From Arthrobacter sp. 31Y (GTDB lineage Bacteria; Actinomycetota; Actinomycetes; Actinomycetales; Micrococcaceae), in assembly GCF_000526335.1 (NCBI RefSeq), contig NZ_JAFW01000001.1:2356001-2420000 (forward strand): a DNA stretch of 64,000 nucleotides. Reading direction: 5' to 3'. Both the position numbers and the translations under genes were made by a program. Below, in pieces: positions 42,005 through 51,399 of the stretch. Positions within the stretch are counted from its first letter, which is position 1, and each line of letters starts with the position of its first letter. Below the pieces are notes generated by a model. It was not told where the DNA came from and did no database searches. It saw nothing but the letters and a program-made list of their open reading frames with translations.

Positions 42005-44011
42005 TCAGCCGGCCGCGGTGAGGAACGACTTCAGCAAGGGACCACTGGTGGTGGCACCCAGGCCGCCTTCTTCCACGAACACAGCGACGGCCAGATCCCC
42101 ATGCGTTGCGACGATCCACGCATGGGTTTTGGGCGGGTTGTCATTGCCGAATTCCGCCGTACCGGTCTTGGCCCCAACAGGTGTGCCCGGGACTTCTGCG
42201 AGGAAGCCTGCGTGGCCTGACGTCACTACGGCCCGCATCATGTCAGCCAGGGATGCAGCCTCTTCCTTGGTGATGGGCTTGGTGGACGCCGGTGAGGCGG
42301 GGAGCGCTGAAGCAGAAGCTGACGACGGCGAAGCGGTGCCACTTTCGGTGGGCGTGGCACCGGCGCTGGGGTTCTGAGCGTCGCCGGTGTTCTGGGCGGT
42401 ATCGGCATTGAGCACGAGCTGCGGAGAAACCGGTGCGCCGTTGGCAACGGAGGCTGCCATGACCGCGGCAGAGAGCGGGGAAAAGAGCACCTTGCCCTGG
42501 CCAATCATGGAAGCTGCGTGCTCGGTACCTTCGGCAGCTCCCGGAACAGAACCCAAAAACGCGTCTGCGCCCAGTTTGGGAGCTTCAACCGCCACGCCCA
42601 GGGCCTGAGCTGCGGATTCGAGCTGGTCCTGGCTGACGGCATCCCGGGCGTTGATGAAAGCAGTGTTGCAGGAGTGCGCGAAAGCGTCGCGGAGGGCTAC
42701 CGACCCAAGGGAGCTTTCCGGATAGCCTTCAGCGTTCTTGAAGGTACGGCCGTCCACCGTCAGCGTCGAGGGGCACTCAACCTTCGAGTCCGGGGTGGCG
42801 CCGTTGCGGAACATTGCCAGGGAATCAACGATCTTGAACGTGGAACCTGGAGCGTATTGGCCCAGCAAAGCGGTGTTGTAACCGTTACTGCCGGGTCCGG
42901 ACGCGGCAGCAAGAACGGCCCCGGTGGAGGGTTTGAGGGCAACAATGGCTGACGCCGGTCCAACACCGGCCAGTGTCTCTTCCGCCAACTGCTGGAGTTT
43001 CAGGTCAAGGGTGGTTTTGAGCGTAATGCCAGGGGACGGGAGGGACGAGAAGAACACCTTGGTACCGGGGGTCTCGCCTTCAGACTTCACTTCGGGCGTT
43101 GCAAGGACTTCCACGCCGTCTTTACCGCGCAGCAACGAGTCGTACTTCTGCTGCAGACCGCCAGTACCCGTGGTGTCCCCGGCGCGCAGCGCACCGTTGG
43201 AGTTTTCAATCTGTTCAGCGCTGGCTTGGCCGACGCTGCCTAGCAGGGCCCGCGCGAAGGTTCGAGTGGGTGCCAACGCCATGGAGTCCAGGATGCTCGA
43301 ACCGCCGGGAATGGCCTCGATTTTCGCTTCAGTGATGTCCGCCGTGTAGGCGCGCAGTACCAGGCCCTCTACAAAGGCCTGCGGACCTGAGGCAGCAACC
43401 TGCTTGGCGTACTCCTCGGCGTCCAGCCCGAGCAGAGCCGCCATGGCACGCGCAGAAGCGTCTGCTTGTTCTGCCGGAACCTTTGTTTTGTCGATGCCCA
43501 CCCGGAAGACGGGACGGTCCTCAACAATGGGAGCATCGCCGGCACCCAGGATCTGGCCGCGCTGGGCGGGAACGGTCTTGACGGACAATTTTTCACCCTC
43601 GGAGAGTTCCGGGGCAAGGAGTGCAGGGGTCCATTGGACAGCCCACTTGTCGCCGACCTTCTTCAGCGTGGCTTCGGAGCTGTACTCCCACTTGGCGGAG
43701 CCGATGTTCCAACTGTAGTTAAGGGGGAAAGTTGCGGTGTCGCCGTCGAGCTTGACGTCGCCTGACTCTACTGCCGGCTTGGCGTCTAGTCCCTCAAAAA
43801 CGGCTTTGAGTTGATCATTGGCCGCGGCAGCGTCCTTACCTTCAACGGCGATCTGGCCGACGTCGAGCGCCGCCAGCGAGGACGCCAGCTGCTTGGCGGC
43901 TCCTTCGGCACCGGCGCGGCCGTCATCACAGGCGGTGAGTGATCCAGCCATCACGAGCGTTACGAGACCAAGGACAAGACGATGTTTTTGCAATTTCCCC
44001 ATTTGCGACAT
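42005..44011 (-). CDS. Lipoprotein penicillin-binding transpeptidase
   Basis: 668 residues. A signal with lipobox LTAC (about Cys28) is followed by an NTF2-like MecA-N domain (about 35-145: GQIAVEGKDAAAANDQLKAV, SAKWEYSSEATLKKVGDKWA). A dimerisation region comes next (VPAQRGQILGAGDAPI). The transpeptidase has QYAPGSTFKIVDSL (Ser and Lys, about 390), HSCNTAFI (S-x-N, about 447) and VGAKTGTAEFG (about 615). A low-complexity Ser/Ala/Pro insertion of about 50 residues lies before the K-T-G motif. It cross-links peptidoglycan. The MecA-N domain links it to class B PBPs with low beta-lactam affinity, not proof of resistance. ATG 44002 is an alternative start. Confidence 0.94.
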   Translation of the reverse strand: MSQMGKLQKHRLVLGLVTLVMAGSLTACDDGRAGAEGAAKQLASSLAALDVGQIAVEGKDAAAANDQLKAVFEGLDAKPAVESGDVKLDGDTATFPLNYSWNIGSAKWEYSSEATLKKVGDKWAVQWTPALLAPELSEGEKLSVKTVPAQRGQILGAGDAPIVEDRPVFRVGIDKTKVPAEQADASARAMAALLGLDAEEYAKQVAASGPQAFVEGLVLRAYTADITEAKIEAIPGGSSILDSMALAPTRTFARALLGSVGQASAEQIENSNGALRAGDTTGTGGLQQKYDSLLRGKDGVEVLATPEVKSEGETPGTKVFFSSLPSPGITLKTTLDLKLQQLAEETLAGVGPASAIVALKPSTGAVLAAASGPGSNGYNTALLGQYAPGSTFKIVDSLAMFRNGATPDSKVECPSTLTVDGRTFKNAEGYPESSLGSVALRDAFAHSCNTAFINARDAVSQDQLESAAQALGVAVEAPKLGADAFLGSVPGAAEGTEHAASMIGQGKVLFSPLSAAVMAASVANGAPVSPQLVLNADTAQNTGDAQNPSAGATPTESGTASPSSASASALPASPASTKPITKEEAASLADMMRAVVTSGHAGFLAEVPGTPVGAKTGTAEFGNDNPPKTHAWIVATHGDLAVAVFVEEGGLGATTSGPLLKSFLTAAG

Positions 44012-44113
44012 TATGCCCGGTTCCCCTGACAGTTTCTTGTCCCGGCCAGCAGACGGACGCCGCCGCCCGCTACCCCGGATGGAGTTGCGAGCGACGGCGG
44101 TCTGCGAATCAGG

Positions 44114-47100
44114 CTACGGAGCACACGTGAACTTGGCATCACCCCAGACGCCATGCGCGCCGTCGATGGATCCGGAGGGGTCCACCACCAATTCCACATA
44201 TGCCGCACCAGTGAGGTCAACGGACACGGATTCTGGGGCGAATCCCGGTGTGTAAGTGCGCGATTGGTATTTGTTCACGCCGTCGGCATTGACCTTGAAG
44301 ATGATGTTGCCGCCAAAGCCACTCTCGAGGCCCACCTGAGCCGTGAAAGAGGTGCACTTTCCTCCCAGGTAATAGGTGATCTTTGAGGCAGCATGAACGC
44401 CCAAGCCTTTACTGAAGGCAGGCTGCTGGCCGGTCGCAGGATCGGTGTAGTTGATGGCCAGAGGCTTGTCCGGTGACGATGCCGAGTCCTTGTTGGCCAC
44501 GTTTTTGCCGATCACGCCGTAGCCATTCAAAGCCTGGACCCACGGCGTTTCGGAAGCATACACCGAGCCAAGCGGCACGTCGGGCAAGGGCTGCGAAGTC
44601 ACCTTCCAGTCGAAGAACTTCACCCGGGTGTCGGTGGGCAGGGTGACGGATGCCAGCTCTTTGGTGGGGTTGAGCCGGACCGTGTTGGAGAAGGCCTGGT
44701 ACTTGTATTGCGTGTACTCCGGCGATGGTCCGTTGGCGTTGTTCCTACCCTGCTCGGAAACGGCCAGCACTGCGCCGTTGAGGACGGAAGGCTGCAACCA
44801 GTTGGGGAAGAAGATGGACTGCTGCTCGGTGCTCCCGTCCGCGTACGTAAGGGTCAAAACCGGGCTGGTTCCGTTGCCTACCGCGGCGGATCCGAGCACT
44901 GCCAAGTGCGTTCCCTTGCCTTGGACGGCGATGGTCTGAGCAGAGAGTGCCACGGAGTTGGGCACGTCGGGGCCGACGGCAGGCCACGTGTAGTCAACCT
45001 GGGATGGTTTTCCGGCGTCCACCGTCACCGTGCTGCCCGGCCGGACCCCACCGGCAGGGACAGTAGCGGCAGCCAGTTGCTCGGCAGCGAAGGTGGCACC
45101 TCCGCCGTCGAAGTTTCCAAGCGCCTTGCCCGCCACTGTGGTGATGGCAACGGTGTTGTATGCGGCTGCCAGGGAACCATAGGCGACATAGATCTGGTTG
45201 CCGCCGGTCACGGACTGGCTAGATCCGGATGAAGCGTACGACGCCGATACCCGCACGGTCTGTTGACCCGCCTTCGCGCTGGTCCCCGGCTTGATAACGA
45301 ACGTTGCAGTGCTTGTGGCACCACCGTTCACCTTGGCCGCGGTTGCACCGGAGGACGAGACCACAGTCCAGCCCTCAGGCAGAACCGGTGTCAGGACCAC
45401 ATTGGTTTTAGCTTTGGTTCCGGTGTTCACGAAGGCCGCAGTTACTGTTGTTTCCTGGTCCTGGAAGACCTGCTGGCCCGTGGTTACACGAACCTCAGCA
45501 GCTGTGTCCTCCTGGCTCTTGCCGCCCAACGGACCAGCCTGCTGGAGCTGGACTGTGGCGGACTGGTTGGATGCGATGGAACCTGTCTTCACCCAGATGG
45601 TGCCGTTGTTGGCCTCATCGAAGTACCAGCCGGTTGCTGCTGCGGCGTAGGCTGCCTGCGTGGAGTGCTGGGCCAGCTTGGTGCCGCCGATCTTCACGTC
45701 CTTGGGTGCTGCGCCGGCGTGGACTTTCAGCTCGTAGGGACGGGCCGCAGCCTTACCTGTGTACTCGCCCTTCCGTTCACCTATGGAGACCTTGACGCTG
45801 CTGTTGCCCTTGCCGGGAGCGTCCACTGCGAACTGCTGACTGGAGGACTTTCCGTCCTTGAATTCGCGGGTGACCTTGTCATCCTCGTAAAGCGTGAAGG
45901 TGTCCTGTCCCTGGGCGTAGACGTCCAAAGTGATCATGGAATCTTCCGGGACCAGAGACGCGTTGCGTGCCACGATGCCTTGCGGGATCACCGCTCCGGC
46001 ACGAACGAACACCGGCAGCTTGTCCAGCGGCGCGCTGTAGCCGTTCAGGATCTGGCCGCCCTGGTAGAGCTTGCCGGTCCAGTAATCCACCCACTGCTGG
46101 CCTGCCGGGAGGAAGATGCCGTTACGAACGTCGGTCTGGGTAAAGACGGGTGCCACCAGGAAATCGGAGCCCAGCATGAACTGGTTGTTCGCCTCGGCAC
46201 CGTAGGACCACTGCTGATCCGGGAACTCGAGGGCCATGGAGCGCATCATCGAAACACCGCTGGTGGATGACTCCTGGGCCAAGGTGTAGATGAAGGGCAT
46301 GAGCTGCTGGCGGAGCTGCAAGTACTGGCGGTTGATGGCCGTGGCTTCGTCGCCGTAGAGCCACGGACGCTTGTCCGTCGCAGCCCAGCCGGACATGGAG
46401 TAGAGCGCCGGGGCGAAGGCCTTCCATTGGAGGTCGCGGACATACGACTCAGCCGAACCGCCAAAAATGCCGTCAACGTCGCCGGTGGTGAACGCCAAAC
46501 CCGAGTTGCCGGCGCCGGTGAGGGCCGAGACCTGCCAGCGGACGGCGTCGAGGTTTCCTGAATGGTCACCCGTCCACTGCATGCCGCAGCGCTGGGAGCC
46601 GGCCCAACCTTCCACCATGAGCGAGGTGCCGCGGGCGTTGGAATACTGTTCAATGCCGCCGTGCGCCGCCTCGCAACCGGTGAGTGCCTGGCGGTAGCCC
46701 TGGCCTACCCACGCGACGTCGAGCTTGCGGAGCCGGACGCCGGCCTCGCCCACTTCGTACTCCTGGTTGGTCAGGGAACGCTGCGTCCACAGGCCAACTT
46801 TGAGGTCGGTTTCTTCCTCGATGTTGCTCACGGTTTCCGGGAGTTGCTGGTATTCGCAGCCGTAGCCGTCGTTGACCAGCATCCAGCCAGCAGGCATGTC
46901 GTTCTCAACAAACTTCCGTGCCGTCTTGATGGCGTCGGGCGTGCGCTGCTTGGCGCCGTCGGGATCGCCGTAGCCTGACGACGAATAACCCGGGTTGGAG
47001 CGGTTGTAGCAGTCGGCATCGCCGTATTCCAGAGCGTAGACCGGGGGCATCATGGGCTTGCCGGTCAACGTGGTGTAGGCGCCGAGGGACTGCTTGTAGT

Positions 47101-47956
47101 CGCCCACGAAGTAGTAGGCGTCGAAGCGCTTTTCCTCGTGCGTGGTGGTTGCTTGGCCACCGAAGTTGTACGAGCCCCGGGCAAACGTGTCGCGGAGGAC
47201 GCCGTAGCCCTTGGAGGACATGTAGTAGGGCACGGCGTTGGGGTAACCGTCGTCGTCCCAGTCGAAGTTCTTCGCGATGTTGATCAGGGCGCCGGTGTGA
47301 ACGGAACGGCCGTTCTGCATGCCGCCGCCGATGAACTGCTCGCGGTCCTGCTGGGCGAGGTGCTGCGTAGCTGAGTTGGCGCCGAAGGTAATGGGCGCGG
47401 ACTCCTCCAGAACCACCGAGCCGTCAGCCCTCAGGACGCGGAGCTGCGTGGTGGCCTTGTTGATCTCGATGCTGATCTTGGCGGTCTTCAGGACCAGCCA
47501 GTCGCCGTCGGTCACGGTTGGCGTGGTTCCCGGGAACTTGTCCTTGCCCACCACAATGTTGGCGGTCCTGGCGGGATCGCCTTGGTCAGTATTGGCGGGG
47601 TCGGTGAACTTTCCGCTGGGGTCAGCTTCCAAGCGGAAGTTGCCGTCGTCCAGGAACGTGACCCTAATGGCGCCCTTTTCGGTGGAAAGGTCGACGACGT
47701 TGCTGGACTGGGTGAATCCGGTCACCGCTCCGAGGGGTACTCCGGCGGCATCCACAGGTACCTCTGGGGTGACGGCTTTGATGGCGGCGGGGTCACCCGG
47801 AGCGGCATTCGCGGCTCCGGTGTAGGCGAGGGCGGGGATTGTTCCTGCGAGGAGCAGCGAGGCCAAGCCGAGAGAGGCGGCCTTCCTGACTAGCTTTTTG
47901 GTGCGTCCGGGGCTGTTGGGGGCAGCGCCGGATAAGCCCAATGTGGGTGCGGACAT
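44114..47956 (-). CDS. Secreted glycoside hydrolase family 31 enzyme with NEW3 and NPCBM modules
   Basis: 1280 residues, a large extracellular carbohydrase. The signal ends near residue 52 (LAYTGAANAAPGDP). The GH31 beta-sandwich and barrel extend to about 740 (HLAQQDREQFIGGGMQNGRS, MMPPVYALEYGDADCYN, SSKGYGVLRDTFARG). Candidate nucleophile Asp is near 411 (LRKLDVAWVG) and acid/base Asp near 464 (MQWTGDHSGNLDAVRW). A DUF5110-like domain follows (about 690-770), then NEW3 (from about 830, VTAAFVNTGTKAKTNVVLTP) and a C-terminal NPCBM domain (about 1120-1280, ITYYLGGKCTSFTAQVGLES, ending GVWGDAKFTCAP). It releases sugars from alpha-glucosidic or related polymers. Comparable length occurs in 6-alpha-glucosyltransferases of cyclic-tetrasaccharide systems, but no partner genes are present. 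A LacI-like site lies upstream. Confidence 0.92.
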   Translation of the reverse strand: MSAPTLGLSGAAPNSPGRTKKLVRKAASLGLASLLLAGTIPALAYTGAANAAPGDPAAIKAVTPEVPVDAAGVPLGAVTGFTQSSNVVDLSTEKGAIRVTFLDDGNFRLEADPSGKFTDPANTDQGDPARTANIVVGKDKFPGTTPTVTDGDWLVLKTAKISIEINKATTQLRVLRADGSVVLEESAPITFGANSATQHLAQQDREQFIGGGMQNGRSVHTGALINIAKNFDWDDDGYPNAVPYYMSSKGYGVLRDTFARGSYNFGGQATTTHEEKRFDAYYFVGDYKQSLGAYTTLTGKPMMPPVYALEYGDADCYNRSNPGYSSSGYGDPDGAKQRTPDAIKTARKFVENDMPAGWMLVNDGYGCEYQQLPETVSNIEEETDLKVGLWTQRSLTNQEYEVGEAGVRLRKLDVAWVGQGYRQALTGCEAAHGGIEQYSNARGTSLMVEGWAGSQRCGMQWTGDHSGNLDAVRWQVSALTGAGNSGLAFTTGDVDGIFGGSAESYVRDLQWKAFAPALYSMSGWAATDKRPWLYGDEATAINRQYLQLRQQLMPFIYTLAQESSTSGVSMMRSMALEFPDQQWSYGAEANNQFMLGSDFLVAPVFTQTDVRNGIFLPAGQQWVDYWTGKLYQGGQILNGYSAPLDKLPVFVRAGAVIPQGIVARNASLVPEDSMITLDVYAQGQDTFTLYEDDKVTREFKDGKSSSQQFAVDAPGKGNSSVKVSIGERKGEYTGKAAARPYELKVHAGAAPKDVKIGGTKLAQHSTQAAYAAAATGWYFDEANNGTIWVKTGSIASNQSATVQLQQAGPLGGKSQEDTAAEVRVTTGQQVFQDQETTVTAAFVNTGTKAKTNVVLTPVLPEGWTVVSSSGATAAKVNGGATSTATFVIKPGTSAKAGQQTVRVSASYASSGSSQSVTGGNQIYVAYGSLAAAYNTVAITTVAGKALGNFDGGGATFAAEQLAAATVPAGGVRPGSTVTVDAGKPSQVDYTWPAVGPDVPNSVALSAQTIAVQGKGTHLAVLGSAAVGNGTSPVLTLTYADGSTEQQSIFFPNWLQPSVLNGAVLAVSEQGRNNANGPSPEYTQYKYQAFSNTVRLNPTKELASVTLPTDTRVKFFDWKVTSQPLPDVPLGSVYASETPWVQALNGYGVIGKNVANKDSASSPDKPLAINYTDPATGQQPAFSKGLGVHAASKITYYLGGKCTSFTAQVGLESGFGGNIIFKVNADGVNKYQSRTYTPGFAPESVSVDLTGAAYVELVVDPSGSIDGAHGVWGDAKFTCAP

Positions 47957-48039
47957 GTTAGGCCAACTTTCGACGAGTGACTTTTTGTGATCTAACTCAT
48001 AGCGAAACGTGCACTAATCGTCACTGCAAAAGAGCCAAA

Positions 48040-48055
48040 GGTCAACCGTTTAACC
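48040..48055. promoter_or_regulatory. LacI-type putative operator upstream of the GH31 gene
   Basis: On the minus strand GGTTAA-ACGG-TTGACC has half-sites GGTTAA and TTGACC with one mismatch and a CG-containing centre, as in LacI/CcpA-type sites. It lies 84 bases upstream of the GH31 start. No LacI regulator is in the window. Confidence 0.45.
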
Positions 48056-48066
48056 AAAATTGCCTA

Positions 48067-48132
48067 CCCAACTGAGTAACAGCAGACGCTCTAATGGGGG
48101 CTCAGTGGGACGTTTGCTGTCACTCAGTTGGG
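48067..48132. repeat. Palindromic dispersed repeat, copy 1
   Basis: CCCAACTGAGT ... ACTCAGTTGGG with inner ACAGCA/TGCTGT: a 66-base imperfect palindrome between the GH31 and response-regulator genes. Its centre TAATGGGGGCTCAGTGGGA resembles that of copy 2 near 52.1 kb (CAATGGGGCCTCAGTAGAG), and its ends match copy 3 near 63.8 kb. Such intergenic elements are probably mobile or structural RNA repeats rather than simple terminators. Confidence 0.75.
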
Positions 48133-48151
48133 CGCGGCAGAGCGGCGGGAC

Positions 48152-48808
48152 TCAGCGCCTGCGGATGATCCTGCGCTGCGTGGCGACGGCAATGGCAGCG
48201 GTCCGGTTGTCCACGCCGAGCTTCGAGTAGATGTGCACCAGGTGGGTCTTCACCGTGGCCTCGGAAATGAAAAGTTGCTTTGCCATGGCACGGTTGCTCA
48301 TGCCCGTGGCCAGCAGCTCCAAAAGTTGGACTTCCCGGGCGCTCAAAGCCGGCGAAGGATTGCGGATCCGGCCCATGAGCCGCGCTGCAACCTCGGGTGC
48401 CAACGCGGTCTGCCCGGCCGCCGCGGACAACACGGCCTGCCGGATCTGCTCCGGCGGTGCGTCCTTCAGCATGTAGCCACTCGCGCCGGCCTCCACTGCG
48501 GCGAGGATGTCGGCGTCGGTGTCGTAAGTGGTCAGAATCAGCACCGGCGGCGGGGGAGTTCCAGCCTCGCCAGCCTTGATCTTCTCCGTGGCCGTCACGC
48601 CGTCCATACCGCTGCCCATCTGCAGGTCCATGAGCACCAGGTCCACCGGCTCACCCAGGGTGTGCAGCTTGCTGAGCTTGAGCAGCGCGTCATCCCCATC
48701 AGCTGCCTCGGCAACCACGGTCACCCCTGGGAAATCGGCGAGCATTGCCCGCAGTCCCGCTCGAACCACGGGGTGGTCATCCACCAGCAGCACTCGAATC
48801 TCACTCAT
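48152..48808 (-). CDS. NarL/LuxR-family response regulator
   Basis: 218 residues. The receiver has IRVLLVDDHPVVRAGLRAML, Asp near 60 (LVLMDLQMGSGMD) and a Lys in GYMLKDAPPEQ. The LuxR domain is LSAREVQLLELLATGMSNRA with ATVKTHLVHIYSKLG. It overlaps its kinase gene by 4 bases. The FtsX-type ABC pair is divergent on the far side of the kinase, a likely target. Confidence 0.95.
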   Translation of the reverse strand: MSEIRVLLVDDHPVVRAGLRAMLADFPGVTVVAEAADGDDALLKLSKLHTLGEPVDLVLMDLQMGSGMDGVTATEKIKAGEAGTPPPPVLILTTYDTDADILAAVEAGASGYMLKDAPPEQIRQAVLSAAAGQTALAPEVAARLMGRIRNPSPALSAREVQLLELLATGMSNRAMAKQLFISEATVKTHLVHIYSKLGVDNRTAAIAVATQRRIIRRR

Positions 48809-50085
48809 TCAGCACCTTCATCCGCCGGCAACGGCACCCGGATCGCAACAACTGTCCCCTCACCCGGCGCCGACTCAATCTCCAGGCTGCCGTTCAGTGC
48901 GGCCAACCGCTCACGCAAACTTTGAAGCCCGACGCCGGTGCCGTCCCCTCGCGCCGTACCGGCCGCCGTCGACGGTTCGAATCCTATGCCGTCGTCAAAA
49001 ACGTCCAAGGTCACTTCCGCTCCGAGGAAGGAAAGGGTCACGACGGCGGTGCCCGCGCGGGCGTGCGCCCATACGTTCGCGAGGGAAGCCTGAGCCGCCC
49101 GGAGCAGGGTGGTCTGGTAGGTATTCGGCAGCTCAGCAGGCGTACCCACCAGCTCGAAGCGGCAGCGCAGCGCAGACCCCCGCGCGGCAGCCTCAGTCTC
49201 CGTCTTCCCGCAGAGTCGCCGCAGTGTGTCCACAAGCCCGGACTCCTCAAGATCCGGCGAACGAAGGCCGCGAACAAAGCTCCTGGCCTCGGCAAGATTG
49301 GCAGACGCAGTGTCCTGCACCGTCCGTAACCTCTCCTTTGCAGCAGTGGCGTCGCCGCCGTCCAAGGCTTTCTCCGCGGACCTGCCCATCAGGATGATGC
49401 TCGAGAAGCCCTGTGCAAGGGTGTCGTGGATTTCCCGGGCGAGCCGTTCGCGCTCAGCCAGCATTCCGGCGTCGTGCTGGGTTTGTGCGAGTTCGGCGCG
49501 TGTCCTGCGAAGCTCGTCAGCAACAGCGCGCTGGTTCTCGGCTTCGACGAACAGGGCACGGTAGGCCAGGCCCGTGACCACGGCGAAGATTGCCCCGAAC
49601 GCCGGCCCCAAGACCATTGCAAGCTGCGGGCCGCCGTCTGACGATCCCCGGCTGTGGAACCACAGCGTACCCACCAGAAGGGCGGTGCTTACGGCAATAG
49701 CGGGCAGGGCGAGGCCTCGGGGGAGCAGGTGAAGTTGCAGAAAGAACAAGGGAAAGGCCACCCATGCGAAGTCGCTGCTGACCAGGAGGAGCAGCAGCCA
49801 CAGGAGCATCACCGCGCCCAGCCACCAGCGCGCGTAAGGCGTCGGATTGAACCGCGTGGCGTCACTTGCGTGGCGCTTTTCCAGGAGAGTCCCGCTGAGG
49901 TAGACCAGAGCCAGCAGAGCTGAAAGCCCCAGCCCGGCGACCACCGCCACTGCCGACGGCGTACCGGTGGTTCCCATTCCCGACATCAATCGGACGACGG
50001 CCACCGATAACAGAACCGCGAAACCTACATGCAGGCTCACGCGCAGCACGCGGAGTATTGTGGCGGCGCCAGCGGGAGACTGCAT
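48805..50085 (-). CDS. Sensor histidine kinase (HisKA_3 type)
   Basis: 426 residues. Five to six helices span about 10-165 (VSLHVGFAVLLSVAVVRLM, LLWLLLLLVSSDFAWVAFPL). A coiled segment precedes the phospho-His in ERLAREIHDTLAQGFSSI (about 220). The ATPase domain holds LRAAQASLANVWAHA, LDVFDDGIGFEP and TGVGLQSLRERLAAL. It pairs with the overlapping regulator. The gene is divergent from the ABC pair with 195 bases between. Confidence 0.95.
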   Translation of the reverse strand: MQSPAGAATILRVLRVSLHVGFAVLLSVAVVRLMSGMGTTGTPSAVAVVAGLGLSALLALVYLSGTLLEKRHASDATRFNPTPYARWWLGAVMLLWLLLLLVSSDFAWVAFPLFFLQLHLLPRGLALPAIAVSTALLVGTLWFHSRGSSDGGPQLAMVLGPAFGAIFAVVTGLAYRALFVEAENQRAVADELRRTRAELAQTQHDAGMLAERERLAREIHDTLAQGFSSIILMGRSAEKALDGGDATAAKERLRTVQDTASANLAEARSFVRGLRSPDLEESGLVDTLRRLCGKTETEAAARGSALRCRFELVGTPAELPNTYQTTLLRAAQASLANVWAHARAGTAVVTLSFLGAEVTLDVFDDGIGFEPSTAAGTARGDGTGVGLQSLRERLAALNGSLEIESAPGEGTVVAIRVPLPADEGAE

Positions 50086-50280
50086 GCTTCACAGCGTATC
50101 CCCGGCGTGGAGTAAACCGCCCCGGGTTCAGCCCTGTTTGGCCGGAATCAACCATTCGGATGATCGCAGGCTCAACCCCACGGTGCCAGCCAATCCATCC
50201 GGCTCCCGATGTCCCTCCGGCCGATCGCCGGAAGAGTTGATATTGCCGGGATCAAGCCCGCATTGAATCGAAGGAATCCG

Positions 50281-51375
50281 ATGTTTCTTGCCATCCGCGA
50301 CATCCGTTTCGCCAAGGGCCGCTTTGCGCTCATGGGCAGCGTGGTCGCCCTGATCACCTTGCTGCTGGTCATGCTGTCCGGGCTGACGGCTGGCTTGGGC
50401 AACCAGTCGACGTCTGCCCTTGGGGCCCTGCCTGTGCAGCAGATTGCCTTCGGAGCACCCCCTGGAGGCGAGCCAAAGGCTTCGTACACCGAGTCTGAAG
50501 TTTCCGCTGATCAGCTTGCGGCCTGGCGGGATCAGCCAGACGTGGCATCCGCACAGGCTTTGGGGATCAGCCAAACCCGTTTCCAGTCGCTGGGTGATGG
50601 CGGAACCGCAAATGGAACCGCAAACGTGGCCGTCTTTGGCGGCGCCGTGGCACCGTCCCCTGCAGGTCCGTCCGCGGTGGAGGACGGGACAGTGGTGGTG
50701 GGTGAGTCACTGGCCAAGGAACTGACGTTGGACGTTGGCAGCCGGGTTCATGCAGGCGGGACAGACCTGACGGTCTCAGCTGTTGTTGAGGACCAGTGGT
50801 ACTCCCACACGGGCGTGGTGTGGACAACGCTCGACACGTGGCGGTCCATTGCACACGCGACACCTGGCACAGCCACTGTTATCACCGCAACTTTCGACGC
50901 CGGAGCTTCCGTGGACATTGACGCTGCCAATGCGGCGGCCGGCACGGTAAGTACCGATCCTGCGGGGTCCTTCCAAGCACTGGCCTCGTACAAGAGCGAA
51001 AACGGCTCACTCCTGCTGATGCAGGCATTCCTCTACGGCATTTCGGCTTTGGTGATCGTCGCGTTCCTGACGGTGTGGACTGTTCAGCGCACGCGCGACA
51101 TCGCCGTCCTCAAAGCCTTGGGAGCTTCGTCCGGCTACGTTTTACGGGATGCGCTCACACAGGCGGCCATGGTGCTGCTGGTCGGTGCCGTTGGAGGCGG
51201 ACTTCTTGGCTTGGTTGGCGGAACATTCGCAGCCCAGGCCGCACCATTTCTGATCACTCCCATGACCACGCTGCTCCCCATCGCGGGAATCATCCTGCTC
51301 GGTCTAGGGGGCGCAGTCCTGGCAGTCAGAAGTGTCACCAAGGTGGATCCGCTGTTGGCCCTCGGCGGCAACTAA
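50281..51375 (+). CDS. FtsX-like ABC permease (MacB/DevC type)
   Basis: 364 residues with four helices: one N-terminal (ALMGSVVALITLLLVMLSGL), a large external domain (about 45-240) and three C-terminal (LLMQAFLYGISALVIVAFL, AAMVLLVGAVGGGLLGLVGG, LLPIAGIILLGLGGAVLAV). This is the MacB/LolE topology. ATG 50281, preceded by GAAGGAATCC, is preferred to an upstream frame at 50209. Paired with the ATPase 24 bases downstream, it transmits force to the outer face rather than classical transport. Confidence 0.9.
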   Translation: MFLAIRDIRFAKGRFALMGSVVALITLLLVMLSGLTAGLGNQSTSALGALPVQQIAFGAPPGGEPKASYTESEVSADQLAAWRDQPDVASAQALGISQTRFQSLGDGGTANGTANVAVFGGAVAPSPAGPSAVEDGTVVVGESLAKELTLDVGSRVHAGGTDLTVSAVVEDQWYSHTGVVWTTLDTWRSIAHATPGTATVITATFDAGASVDIDAANAAAGTVSTDPAGSFQALASYKSENGSLLLMQAFLYGISALVIVAFLTVWTVQRTRDIAVLKALGASSGYVLRDALTQAAMVLLVGAVGGGLLGLVGGTFAAQAAPFLITPMTTLLPIAGIILLGLGGAVLAVRSVTKVDPLLALGGN

Positions 51376-51399
51376 TACATTCCTAGAAAGGCATGCATC

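Noticed and set aside
45263..46270. 335-residue plus-strand open frame inside GH31
   Set aside because: It is antisense to a complete GH31 coding sequence with conserved motifs; high GC creates long shadow frames.
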